A DNA stretch of 64,000 nt from Aegilops tauschii subsp. strangulata. Taxonomy: Eukaryota; Streptophyta; Magnoliopsida; Poales; Poaceae. Location: NCBI RefSeq assembly GCF_002575655.3, contig NC_053040.3, positions 155,001,148 to 155,065,147 of the forward strand. Reading direction: 5' to 3'. Of this stretch, positions 25,360 to 36,429 are shown one piece after another (positions within the stretch are counted from its first letter, which is position 1; every line of letters begins with the position of its first letter). The position numbers were made by a program, and so were the translations under genes. The notes under the pieces are model-generated. The model searched no databases. It worked only from the letters and a program-made list of their open reading frames with translations, and was not told the DNA's origin.

Positions 25360-26126
25360 CCTGGCAATTGCTCCGCACACGGTTCAACTAAATGAGTGTG
25401 TGCGATCCACATCCAAAAGCATACGTCAATCATAGCGGAACCGTCGGTGATACACAGCAGATCGCAAACGATTTGCAGAGCTACTACGTGTCTGAAACCA
25501 TTTGTGACATCGCATTATCGCACACGAGAACTCGGAGTAAACCGTGCCCAATGTAAAATACAATCCCAGTCGTAATTTTTTCAGGAAACGTGTGGGATCT
25601 CAAACGAAAAGCACACGTCACTCTTGCCGCAGCCGTAGGTGATACACAACAAATAACAAACGGTCTGCAGCACTTGTATGTGTGCGAAGGGGCTCCTGAA
25701 CCGTTTGTGGTAGAACATTATCGCATAAGGTAATTGTTGGGAAACATGTGCGATGGAGTCTTGCATGGCAGACGGGTTACGAAGAAAACTCGTGTGCGAT
25801 GGGGCACAAACCGCACACAGTTCATATGTTGGCTCATGTGCCTTACATACTATTTCCCAAACGGTTCATTACGACACACCGTTTGGTTTCACTGTGTCAT
25901 TAGAAACGTTTAATCACCGATCCCACACGTGTGAAAGGATTTAGTGTGTGCTGCATCGCACACGATTACATTATGGAAGGCCTCTGGATCATTGCTCCAT
26001 ATCTCCGACAGTTTCTGGGTCGTGTGGGAAGGACCCCCTATCGCCCACACTCACTTGGCGACGGTCCCAAATGCCGTCGCAGAAAGGGGTTAAAAACCGT
26101 ATGTATAGCACCGACGTGTACCAGTG
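25360..26126 (-). repeat. Subterminal repeat region and terminus of CACTA copy A
   Basis: Many degenerate short motifs in both orientations: TGTGCGAT, AACGGTTC, CACACG, TCACCGATCCCACACG. CACTA elements carry such arrays just inside the termini as binding sites for the TNPA-type protein. Ends at 26,126 with ...TACCAGTG. Inverted counterpart 27,183-27,955. Confidence 0.75.
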
Positions 26127-26500
26127 GTTGTTAATGGGCAACGAATAAAACATCATATCTCAGGTACGCCCATTAATGTTGAAAGTAATATTAACCAAAC
26201 TTTGACACCGGAAGAACACATAAAAGAGTCCTTTTGGAACACTCCAGAATCATGAAAATAAGGATGTACGTGATACGGTAAGTAAACGGACTCCCAAAAA
26301 TCCGCAAAAATGTTTTTTGTCAGTTTTGGAACATAGCAAAAATTAGAAAAATAAGAAACAACCAGGAAGCGTACCTGGTGGGCATAAGACACTAGGGCGC
26401 GCCTGGCAAGCTAGGCGCGCCCAGGTGGGTTGGGACCACCTCGGGCACCTTCCTGACTCCGTTTTTCTTCCGTTTGCTTGTTTCCCAAGATAAAAAAAAT

Positions 26501-26509
26501 CTATATATA
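26501..26509 (+). promoter_or_regulatory. TATA box upstream of the spacer ORF
   Basis: CTATATATACCCCCC lies about 85 bases upstream of the ATG at 26,591, downstream of the GGCGCGCC palindromes. Spacing would allow a leader of about 55 bases. Confidence 0.45.
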
Positions 26510-26590
26510 CCCCCCGAAACCATTGACCACCGTATCGCAGAGAAATCTTCTGTTTTCTTTTCTTGCTGTTTCACTGATAGATCTGAAAAT

Positions 26591-27013
26591 ATGTCATCCC
26601 AAGACTCTGAGGGCGAGAGCTATGCTGCTGATTTCATCACAAACCCCAAGTCTTATGGGGATGTGGAGCATTATGGCTGGACCTCGGAGGAAGAGGAAGA
26701 TTATTATCCTAGGGAGAAGGAGGAGACGAGCTCAGACGAGGACAAACCCCCATTGCCTCAGCCTGGGGACATGCACGTGGAATTCAAGAAGTCAAGCCTC
26801 CCAAACAAACCAAAGAGGCCTAAGATTCAGTTCATACCCTTTCGCCTTTTGCAGGAGAATAAGCAAGATCTATGCAAAAAGGTACTGGAGCTTGAGCAGG
26901 AGGTCGGTGAAATGAAGGAGGAAAATTCCATCCTCAAGCGTAAGCTAAGGAAGAAGGAAAAACCCTCTACTTCGTCACCACCACCTTCTTCTTCATCACC
27001 AAAAGAAAATTGA
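26591..27013 (+). CDS. Small acidic coiled-coil protein in the spacer (unknown function)
   Basis: 140 codons starting MSSQDSEGESYAADFI. Residues 1-60 are acidic (EEEEDYYPREKEETSSDEDK). Residues 85-125 look like a coiled coil (LLQENKQDLCKKVLELEQEV, then MKEENSILKRKLRKKEK). The C-terminus is Ser/Pro-rich (STSSPPPSSSSPKEN). It has a TATA box upstream and is uninterrupted. I do not recognise a named family; similar small ORFs occur near the 3' end of Athila-like elements as far as I recall. It could be a retroelement accessory protein. Confidence 0.5.
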   Translation: MSSQDSEGESYAADFITNPKSYGDVEHYGWTSEEEEDYYPREKEETSSDEDKPPLPQPGDMHVEFKKSSLPNKPKRPKIQFIPFRLLQENKQDLCKKVLELEQEVGEMKEENSILKRKLRKKEKPSTSSPPPSSSSPKEN

Positions 27014-27182
27014 GTATCGGGTATGGGCACTCCCCTTGACTTCCGCCAAGCTTGGGGGGGTGCCCCAATATTGTATCATCTCCACTATCTTTTGCCTTTA
27101 CTTATTTTAGTTCAATCTTATGCTTTAGATGAATAAAAGTTTAGTTCGAGCCTTTCTTTTTGGGAGTTTGCTTAGTGATCTA

Positions 27183-27955
27183 CACTGGTGTCGCGTCGGT
27201 CCTAAACAAACGGTTTTAACCCCTTTCCGTGATGGCCTTTGGAACCAGCCAAGTGTGTGATAGGGGGTCCTTCCCACACGACCCAGAAACCGTTGGGGAT
27301 ATGGAACAGTGATCCAGAGGGCTTCCAAAATGTAATCGTGTGCGATGCAGCACACACTCAATTCTTTCACACGTGTGGTATCGGTGATTAAGCGTTTCTA
27401 GTGACGCGGTGAAACCATACGGTCTGTCGTAACGAACCGTTTGGGAAATAGTATGTAAGGCACACGGGCCAACATATGAACTTTGTGTGATTTGTGCCCA
27501 ATCGCACACGAGTTTTCTGCGTAACTCGTCTGCCATGCTAGACTCCATCGCACACGTTTTCCAACAATTACCGTCTGCGATAATGTTCTATCACAAACGG
27601 TTCAGGAGCCCCTTCGCACACATACAAGTGCTGCAAACCGTTTGTGATTTGTTAGGTATCACCGATGGTTGCCACAAGAGTGACATGAGCTTTTCGTTTG
27701 GGATCCCACACGTTTCCTGAACAAAATACGACTGGGATTGTATTTTGCATTGGGCACGGTTTACTCCCACTTCTCGTGTGCGATAACGCGATACCACAAA
27801 TGGTTCCGGAGAACCTACGCACACGTAGTAGCGCTGCGAATCGTTTGCGATCTGCTGTGTATCACCGATGGTTCCAATATGATTGACGTATGCTTTCCGA
27901 TGTGGATCGCACACACTCATTTAGTTGAACCGTGTGCGGAGCGATTGCCAGGTTA
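27183..27955 (+). repeat. Terminus and subterminal repeats of CACTA copy B, left end
   Basis: Inverted counterpart of 25,360-26,126, with the same TGTGCGAT / AACGGTT / CACACG motif array. Begins with the CACTG terminus. Open frames here are shadows that mirror each other in the two copies. Confidence 0.75.
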
Positions 27956-27956
27956 A

Positions 27957-28094
27957 AACAAAAATATCCCATTTTGAATCGGCACGCAAAAAGCAAATTC
28001 GCCACAATATTCAATTGAACAAATAAACAAAAATATCTCATTTTGAATCGGCACGCAAAAAGCAAATTCGCCACAATATTCAATTGAGCAAATA
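27957..28094 (-). repeat. Minisatellite, two copies of the ~69-bp unit
   Basis: Reverse complement of the units at 25,153-25,356, with one unit fewer. Unit sequence includes CCCATTTTGAATCGGCACGC. Confidence 0.85.
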
Positions 28095-28259
28095 GTGTCC
28101 ACTGGAAGAAAATTCATCGGATTTCGCAACAATTGCAATGGTAGCTAAATTCCAATGATTTGTCCAGACATATATGCATTACATAATTAATAATAGTGTA
28201 CGAAATACAAAGACCTCATCAGATGGAAAACAATAGTCCATGCGTTATATGTTTAGCGG

Positions 28260-31200
28260 CTAACTCTTACTCATTGTTTCAGGAGAACGCATGCTGAAAT
28301 CTTCATTATCACCAGTGGGATTGATGTAGTGATCCAGGCAGAAGTTGCTGATAAATCTCCGAACCATCAACAATTCACCAGCCGGGAGCGGTTCAGGGGT
28401 CCTCAGTTTTAAGATGAGCTGCAGTATTTTTAAGATCAGAATGTGCCATATGAGTGGAGTAGAAGATATTAATTAAGATAGACTTACTGGTACTAATTCG
28501 CGAGGACCGTCACAACTATCAGCAGATTTGCAGATGAAGATCATGTGTCTGCAAATATAATATCCACAAAGGTTGGTCCCTGCTTCTTGCTGAGGACACT
28601 GAAATTTTTGTACAAAATTAGTCATGTATTTGTCCTGTTAGGAACAACCTAACCGGTGTTAGGTGTATTATTTTTTCTTTGTACAAAATAGAAAGAGGTT
28701 TATTTAGAAGCTTGAACATTTGACTAGTGTAAGGAAAGGTATTTGCAGACTGTTGGATAGATTTTTCAAAAATAATGGATTTCGGTGTATTACCGGAGAA
28801 ACGATCTCGTGATGCAGAGGTAGTTTCCTCTTGAACATGTTCCCTGTTTTAGTTTCCCACAATGCGAGCACACTGCAAATGATGATGAATTTTGACAACA
28901 TCAATTATTGAACCATATATGAATGCAAATTAATTTTAACATCATATAATTCAATACCTATACAAGAATTGCTGAAGATGCATCAGATCCTGAGCGTTTG
29001 TTGACTCTGTGAGAGAATAGATGTAGTAAACTGTGTTCTTGTTTGGAACAATGAATACCAATATCCAGTGATTGCTACATATTAAGAAAGCCATGAACTT
29101 ACGAATGATGTCAAAATCTGAAAGACAATCAGTGTATGTGTGGTTGTTTACTTGACTTACCCTTCATGATATGGCCAGAGAAATGATTTTGCATGGGACG
29201 TGTTTTCGAAGATACGGACGACCGTGTTAACGGCCCAGTACCGTCGGTCCTTTTCATGTAATGTTGTGCTATTTGCTAATGCATGATCTATGAAATACAC
29301 ACTCTCACTTTGTCTTCTCTGCGCGTTCAATCCCCTGAGAGGAATAAAATGCAGTTAGTTGTTTATCATTTACAGCCTTGTATGGAGAAGTTGATCAGAG
29401 TTTGTTAAGTACTTACAAAATCACGCATCTAACAAGAGTGTTATCGAGCATGTTGAAGTTGAATAAGAGATGTAATTCCTCGAAACTCACAATGATGGAA
29501 CCAACATCGTGTCGGAAATGATCTCTGTTGTAGTGGACTAGCAAATGGTGATGACCTTCTGACATTTGATCCATGCAATATTCATGTAACTCGCGGCAAC
29601 TGGAGCTGCACTCATCAAAGTATTCGCCAACAAGAAATGGCTGGCCATGGACGTAATTGCGTGCTTCAAGTACGTCTGCTTTTCTTTTAGCAAGCAACAA
29701 TTCTACTTGTTCATCATCCATGGCGTCAAAAATAATATTACTCTCCGATTCGAACAAGCTGTTGTTAATTTGGTTCTAGGCGATGAGTGCTTTAAGTAAG
29801 AGGCAATCGTTCTCTTTCCTCTTCACTTTCCCGCTGCGCTTCCTCGTGGTCGTGGGTGTAGCCTTTTTGGCCACTTCCTTCGTGGTACTTGAAGCATTTC
29901 TGGCAGAACATCTGGTTGCCTCCACGGTAGACTGCCGAGCTGACGGTGAAGCTTGGATGGACTTCTTAGCAGATTGTTTATCTATGCCGGACCGCTGAGC
30001 TGGCGGTGCTGTAGTGGCGGACTACTGGGCTGTAGGAGCATAGGCATCGGACTGCTGACCATGCGTTGAAGCTATGTCGGGTTTCTGCGCAGGTGGTGCC
30101 AACTTGTCGGTGTGCTGAGGAGGCCGTGCCAACGCGTTGGTTTGCTGAGCAGGAAGTGTTGACGCATTGGTATGCTGATCACGCGCCTGCGGACCGACGG
30201 ACTGATGAGCAGTCGGTTCTGGACCTACAGACTGCTTAGCAGGCGGTTCCGAAGCATCAGACTGCTTAGCAGTCTGTTCCACCAGGTTGGTCTGCTGAGC
30301 ATGTGCTGCAGCTGGGTCTCCCCCCGCTGCTTCAGCGGCCGGCATCTGAACTAGTCGTGCGTCGTCAGCAGTTGTAGGCCTTGCCACTGGCTGCTTTGGG
30401 GCGGAGGGTGACATGGCATGTACGCCACAAAGTCGGTCCGGCTGATCACAGGTTGATGCATCAGCCCGCGAGAGCTACTCTGGCAAGGAGAGCGTCACCG
30501 GTTGAGGGGTGACAGTGGTTGCTCTTGGCGGGGCTTTAGGAATCTCATCGATGAACTCTATTACCTTTCGTGGCCACTGGATGTGATGTAACAGTGTTTC
30601 TCCCAAGGTCCTTTGCTCATCGAAGTCTCCTAGGACATTCTTCAGGGCAAATTCACTGAATCCAGGCTTTACGTCAGTCACGTAGCACTTCACACAGCCC
30701 GGCTTCAATGGCACATTGTCCAAGAAGAGGCCATCTTCCAAGAAGGGTGGGAAAACCCAGGCTGTTGCACATTTTAATGTACCTTCATAATGTGTAAGAA
30801 CGCCCTTTAGTCTATCTTTCATTCCAGATAGATCAGATATAGCATCATCACGAGCAGCTACAGTCTCAGTGTCGCTGGGGTCAGCTGATGCACAGCTACT
30901 CTTGTGCAGTGTTGTCGCGCAATAAGCAGCATCATCCATGCCCGCCTCCCCTCCCATCTGCTGGCTATCTGTCGGTGTTAGAGTCTTCTGCATCATCATC
31001 ATTAAGACCTCAACATCCTTTCAAACAGCCAGATAAATCTCCTTCTTCAACTTTTCAAACAATGCATTCTGCTTCATTTCACTCCTCGCTTTTTTCATGC
31101 TGAGCCTCTCTTCTTTGCTGAGTGTGAAAGCCCTCTTGTGCGAGACATTAACACCTATACCCTTGCACGGCCAGGGGGCTCTTTTGTCTCCAGAGCAATG

Positions 31201-32081
31201 GATAGAATGTCACATGGCCCTAAGTTCCTGTAGAACCTTCCAGGGATCTTGGAAGCCTCTACCATCACTTCATACAGTTTGGAGACATGTGCGTTTTCAA
31301 AGTAATAAGTTATGTCATCACGCCTCTTTGCACATGCCCGCAAGTAGTCTCTGGCGCGTTCGCCCTTGATTTCACTAAAGGCCGGATTCCCACCAGCCGC
31401 TACTGCTTCTTTGTCCTCCTGTTCCCATATCAGTTTCATGCCGTAGTATCCTGCCACACCCATACAGTGGGGGTGTATGTTCTTCTTCTGAAGTTTCGAT
31501 TGCTTGAAACTCTTCGCAGCAAACTCTGGAGTTGCCCTGACCCTTTTGAATTCTTCCCAGTCTGCCTTTGTAATTTGGGGGTATGTGGGGATTGGGTCCT
31601 TGCCTTCACTCAAGTACTTCTTGTACAGCACGTGCTTCCAGTTTCTCCAAGCATCCCTAGCCTTCTTCAGTGCAGCGTGTTCCACCGGCATTCTCCACTA
31701 CTCTGGAACGTTGAAGTGATCCATGATCTCCCGGACTATCCTTCGCTGTGTTTCTGTGTCAGCCTTCCGAAACCCCGCCAGATTAATGTTGAGCTTTGCC
31801 CTGGCAACAAATCCACACACACTCCTGAACCTCATGCGTGCTTTATCTGGTTTAGTTGGAGCCCAGGACTTTAAATCAATCTCGGTTACTTCATATACAC
31901 CTTTAGACTGGTGTGTGGGCTTCCTTGGAGCATTCCTCCGTGTCCTGACCAGAAGGGTAATTGCTGCAGCTCTATCCCGTTCAAGACTACTTGATCCCTC
32001 ACAATCTGCTGAAGACCTAGGGTTGTCCGAATCAGATGAAGATACATGGCCTGAATGAGTGATGTCGCTGCTACTCGGCAT
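28260..32081 (-). pseudogene. CACTA gene B: En/Spm-type domain joined to a Ulp1-like protease, decayed
   Basis: Inverted copy of the gene at 21,130-24,977, with the same domain and exon order. The main exon runs from ATG 32,081 to about 29,413, and the five short Ulp1 exons continue to the stop at 28,260. The frame from 31,691 to 31,155 keeps the En/Spm-like block, including the codon region that is TAG in copy A. Copy B has its own lesions: TAG after NVPE near 31,696, stops near 30,473 and 30,024, and, in the protease, YYIDSL changed to YYIYSL (about 29,010), so the catalytic Asp is lost. NHWILVFIVP (His) and QQEAGTNLCGYY (Gln, Cys) remain. A TGA after the LAV codons near 31,020 is shared with copy A. 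Confidence 0.75.
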
Positions 32082-32939
32082 CTACAGAGAACACATGCGA
32101 AACTCAGGAAAGGAGGATAAGCATAAAACTAACAACTTGGTATCAAGCTTTCTAAACATGCCATGCAATAATTTCGAAAATGTACGGCTAATTTGTTAAG
32201 TTCGTGTGACTCGGGCGCCCGCGATCTGTAAATAGGCAGTAACTTATTGGAACAAATACAGCTTATATGTTGTAAGGAAGGTAGATAATGAACATATATA
32301 CGCTCTCCGTTATTTTATAGCCAATTTGGGAACATACGGAACGAAATTGGAAGAGGGATTGCGAGGAAATATGCCTCACCACGATGGAGAGCAGTAACTA
32401 ACAGGCTTCTTAATGCAAACCCGGTCGAACCACAGGAGAGGCGAGGGTTACTGCAACGATATGCTCGAGGGTGGCTGGCGAGAAAACGAAGACGGCGAGG
32501 CGCGGGCCGCCGCGTGTTGGGAACGGCAGTGGAGGTAGGCTTGACGCCGAAGAGCGGGCACACGGCCGGGGTGAGCACGGCGGCGCCGGAGAGGGTTCTG
32601 TTGTGGATCTGGGTGAGGGGGGAGCTGGCGAAGGAGATTGGGTGGACTAGTTGAGTGAAACGCGGGCGGGCGATGGGGGGTGTTGGCGGCCTAGGTGAAA
32701 AGGGTGAAAAATATCCCCGGTCGCCGCGCGTGCGGAAAGGCCTATGCAAACGGTTGCCTCTAAGCGCTCGTGTGCACAAACAGAATAATTTCGTTTGAAA
32801 TGAAGACGTACTAATTTTGAAATGAAGACGTGAGTTCATCGTTTCTCATCTAAATTTTTCGCACGTAAACCAATCACATTTTTACCATGGGTTTGACTTG
32901 CTGGCGCATTTCAGGTCTCGTGTGCTATATGTAAGACAT

Positions 32940-33420
32940 TTTTTGGCATTTACCGTGCATGTTGGCATATAAATCAATTCCTAGCCGGACTACATTTCCT
33001 GTCGAAAGGGATGAGGATTGTCGTTCGATCTGGGAGCATCCAACGGTGCAGACGTACAATCCGTGGGGTTTGGGTTCTGGCCAATCAGAATGCACGACTC
33101 AGATCGCACGCGCAGCGAGGGGGGGCATCGGCCACGGTTTGGTAGGCACACGGCTTTCGTGTGTGAACCGTGTGCTATTTGAAAAAAATGGGAGGGGCTA
33201 TTTGAAAACATGTACATGTGTTGTCGAAAGGGATGAGGATCGCCGTCCGATCAAGGAGAATCCAACGGTGCAGACGTACGATCCGTGGGGTTTGGGTTCT
33301 GGCCAATTAGAACGCACGACTCAGATCATGCGCGTGGCAGTGGGGTGGGGGTGCATCGGCCATGGTTTAGTGGACACACGGCTTTCGTGAGTGAACCATG
33401 TGCTCTTTGAAAACATTTAC
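32940..33420 (-). repeat. Two ~250-bp tandem units in CACTA copy B
   Basis: Inverted counterparts of 19,768-20,267, with the shared block CCGTGGGGTTTGGGTTCTGG twice (near 33,060 and 33,282). A third diverged unit lies beyond the MITE block at 37,106-37,345. Confidence 0.75.
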
Positions 33421-33870
33421 ATTACCTAACATATTTGTTCGAATGAAAACAGGAGTTCATCGTTTCGCCTCCAATTTTTTTCTACGGTAAGAAATCATGA
33501 GTATAGTGGAGAGTGTCATATACTAGTATCATGAATATACAGTACATATGATACTATCTTTAATTAATTATAGCGCATAGTATAATACATAGAGTATAGT
33601 GTCATATATATATATATATGTATTGCCATGCATGACACAAATTAGCATCGCATTTAACATGATACGGTATCTACCTACTATATGTACAGCATACTTGCTA
33701 TTTCCGAGTGCATGACATCGTCGGCTATGATACCACCACTATGGCCAGCCTTATATAGTGGGGAGTATCATATACTATATATATGTAGTATCATGCATAT
33801 GATACTAGTGTATGATACTACGTACGTACCTTCATAGTGCATATATAGTATCATAGAGTAGTACTGCTAG

Positions 33871-33950
33871 CTCCCTCTGTAAACTAATATAAGAGCGTTT
33901 AGATTACTAAATAGTGACCTAAACGCTCTGATATTAGTTTACGGAGGGAG
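33871..33950. mobile_element. Stowaway MITE, 80 bp
   Basis: CTCCCTCTGTAAACTAATAT at the left and its inverted form ending TTTACGGAGGGAG at the right, with AAGAGCGTTTAGA / TAAACGCTCT inside, so nearly the whole element is a hairpin. TA follows on the right; on the left one G separates it from TA. The 80-bp size and sequence fit the small Stowaway families of Triticeae. Confidence 0.9.
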
Positions 33951-34684
33951 TATATATATCATAGATGACCGTATTTATGGCCATGCATGACACAAAGTAG
34001 TATAGCATTTATTATATATATATATATATATATGTTACGGTATCTACCTATGTTACTGCTTTTTTGCCACATCATCATATTTTCTATTCCCGGGTGCATG
34101 ATACCGGCTATGATACCCCCACTATGGCCACCCTAATAAGGATGGTCGTAATATGGGAGTATCAAGCGGTATGATGCATGCCAACTAGACTTTTTGGATG
34201 ATGTGGCACATAGTTAAATGATGAAAGAGAGGGTGTGTGGTATCATATTAAATGTTGTACTACTTTGTGTCATGCATGGTAATTAATAGGGAACCTAATA
34301 TACTAACTCATGATACTATGCATGTGCGCATTACGGAGGTATTGCTGATCATATACTAGTATCATGCATATATACTCCCTCCTTTCCGGTTTATAGGCTT
34401 ATCTCAAAATTTTAGTTTTTCCATTTTATAAGGCTCAATTTGGTTGTTCCCCATCACATGTCCAGATTCCAAGGTGCATTAAATCATTGCATGCAAGTAT
34501 TAAGAGAAAGTTGACCAATGCATGTACTTTATATATGCATGCATGTATTGCAATTAATACATTGGAAAACATAAATTTTTGAGGAAAACAAAAGCATTAA
34601 TTGTGTGTTTTTGCAAACTACAAAAGGTATTCCACCACTCACCATCTACCTTGGTTGGTGAGATTTTTGAATTGAGCCCTATAA

Positions 34685-35246
34685 GGCTGGTTGTAATGGG
34701 GAGTATCATATATACTAGTAGTACTCCCTCCGTCTAGGTGAATAAGTTATCTTAGATTGTACACCGTGACCAAGGAGGAGGGGAAAACGAGAGAACTTAA
34801 TGTTTATTTGCTAATTAATAGCATTGCATGCAATGAACTAACCACTGCATGTCGTGTTTGGTAGTCTCAAGTCATTAAAAGCATGCACACCCACATCTCT
34901 TATTGGTTGATATGTCAAGAAACAAGAAACAAGGTAGAAGTTAATGCGCCGCGCCTAAGTGTTTTGGGATTATTTGGTTTTCGTAAGATGAATTACACAC
35001 CTAGACGGAGGGAGTATCATGCATATATATGATAGTGTAGCTAGGATACTAGCTACTTCCGTAATGCATAGTATCATAAGTTAACATCTTAGGTTGCCTT
35101 ACTAATCACACAAAGTAGTAGTACAACATTTAATATGACACGGTATCATGATATGATACCACATCCTCTATTGTGTGCCACATCATCCAGAAAGTCTAGT
35201 TGGCATGCATGATACCGCTTATGATATAATACCATTACAACCAGCC
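34685..35246. mobile_element. Tourist-like MITE nested in a Stowaway
   Basis: Ends GGCTGGTTGTAATGG and CCATTACAACCAGCC are perfect inverted repeats, flanked by TAA at 34,682-34,684 and 35,247-35,249. Contains a further Stowaway at 34,724-35,014. Confidence 0.88.
34724..35014. mobile_element. Stowaway MITE (innermost), 291 bp
   Basis: Ends CTCCCTCCGTCTAGGTG and CACCTAGACGGAGGGAG are perfect inverted repeats with TA on both sides. It is the innermost of three nested MITEs. Confidence 0.92.
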
Positions 35247-35840
35247 TAAACCGGAAAGGAGGGAGTATGAGACTAGCTAGCCACAATGGAGAGTAGTACA
35301 CTAGTAACATACACATATCCCTAGATTATATATGTTACTACCTTCATAGTGGGTAGTAACATAAGTGTAGTGTCATGCAAAGCTTCATTTCTTATGTTAC
35401 AGACTCATATTACATTGGGACATGTGATGCTACAGTAACTACCTAAGTTACTGAAACGATCTCTCTCCTCATTAACTTATTGCCACATAAGCAAGTTTGC
35501 TGAGTTGGAGTCGGTGTTACTGCTGAATTTACTCCCACTATGTCTAGTCTGATACTAGCTAGTCGTCTATGATATACTAGCTACCTCACTAAGAGCATGG
35601 TTAATAATACAGTGGGTCGGCTATAAGAAATTGCCATGTCATATACAGCCAACCTCTTAGCGGGTATGTACAATAATAAGTTTTATATACGTACTAGTTT
35701 ATCAATAGTTGGCCCACCTTACATCCTCACAAAGTGTCTTGGGTTTCCCGTTGCAGCTGGCTCTACTAACCAAGAGCCTGCTTCTCTTCTCTTTCCTCGA
35801 ACTAATAAGCACATATATATTATTCTATTCCTTATAGCCA

Positions 35841-35986
35841 GACTACCCACAGTGGGAGTAACATAGGTAGTAACATCACACATATCTAGATAAAATAGAT
35901 GATGTGGCAAGCAATAAATGAAGAAATGGAGGAAAGTGGATATGTGTGATGTTACTACCTATGTTACTCCCACTGTGGGTATAGTC
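35841..35986. mobile_element. Short palindromic MITE (GACTACCCACAGTGGGAG ends)
   Basis: Left GACTACCCACAGTGGGAG and right CTCCCACTGTGGGTATAGTC are inverted repeats extending through GTAACATAGGTAGTAACATC, so the element folds into an almost complete hairpin. Confidence 0.7.
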
Positions 35987-36000
35987 TTACTATAGTATGA

Positions 36001-36429
36001 GACTACCCACAATGGAAGTAACATAGGTAGTAACATTACACATATCTACATAAAGTAGATGATGTGGCAAGCAATAAATGAAGGAAGAGAGGAAAGTAGT
36101 AACATAGCTAGTTACTAGTAGTATGAGTAACATCACATGTACATATCAAAGCAAGATGTGTCTATAGCCTAATAAATGAAGTGTTACATGTTACCACACA
36201 TATATGTTACTCCGCACTATAGAGGTAGTAACATAGACTAGTAACACATGGGCATGTTACTAGTCTATGTTACTACCCATTGTGGCTAGTCTGAGTACCA
36301 TCACACATCTCAAGGCAAGATGAGTCTATAGCCTAATAAATGAAGTGTTGCATGTTACTACACATATGTTACTCCCCACTAGTAACATAGACTAGTAACA
36401 TTCTATGTTACTACCCATTGTGGCTAGTC
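36001..36429. mobile_element. MITE (GACTACCCACAATGG end), second copy at the right window edge
   Basis: Begins GACTACCCACAATGGAAG and ends CATTGTGGCTAGTC. The interior has repeated TAACATAGACTAGTAACA inverted motifs and two similar halves (break near 36,292). Direct near-copy at 63,552-63,987. Confidence 0.7.

Larger units (their letters stand above)
19161..26126 (-). mobile_element. CACTA (En/Spm) transposon copy A, part right of Angela
   Basis: The outer end at 26,126 reads, on the minus strand, CACTGGTACACGTCGGTG, the diagnostic CACTA terminus. Next to it lie subterminal repeats (25,360-26,120), a minisatellite (25,153-25,356), a gene with En/Spm-type and Ulp1-like domains (21,130-24,977, plus strand), and about 250-bp tandem units (19,768-20,267). 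The whole stretch recurs in inverted orientation at 27,183-33,496 and 36,680-37,150 (copy B). The element continues left of Angela (1,349-1,428 and the MITE row) and out of the window, so its far end and any tnp2 gene are not visible. Confidence 0.8.
26127..27182 (+). mobile_element. 1.06-kb spacer between the CACTA copies: LTR-retroelement-like sequence
   Basis: Not shared by the CACTA arms. It contains a GGCGCGCC-rich stretch (GGGCGCGCCTGGC...GGCGCGCCCAGGTGGGTT, about 26,395-26,425) like that in the Athila-like LTR at 45,635-45,685. It also has a TATA box, one ORF, and an AAGCTTGGGGGGGTGCCCC tract after the ORF. The AATAAAAGTTTAGTTCGAG near 27,133 resembles AATAAAGTTTAGTTTGAG at 43,982. I infer that it is part of an Athila-like internal region, probably the DNA into which the CACTA copies inserted. 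Continuity with 43,958 onward is not proven. Confidence 0.5.
34375..35265. mobile_element. Stowaway MITE (outer), split by a Tourist-like MITE
   Basis: Ends CTCCCTCCTTTCCGGTTTA and TAAACCGGAAAGGAGGGAG are perfect inverted repeats. TA flanks both sides. The MITE proper is about 330 bp once the nested 34,685-35,246 element is removed. Confidence 0.88.

Noticed and set aside
25108..25435. Two overlapping frames with repeated CRFKMGYF / CSIEYCGEFAF segments
   Set aside because: Produced by the 69-bp minisatellite; every frame without a stop in the unit stays open.
25360..26120. CRISPR-like short repeats
   Set aside because: Motifs are degenerate, in both orientations and irregularly spaced; they are CACTA subterminal repeats in a plant genome.
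31287..31874. 195-codon plus-strand frame in CACTA copy B
   Set aside because: Antisense shadow of the En/Spm-like coding frame; the same shadow in copy A is broken.
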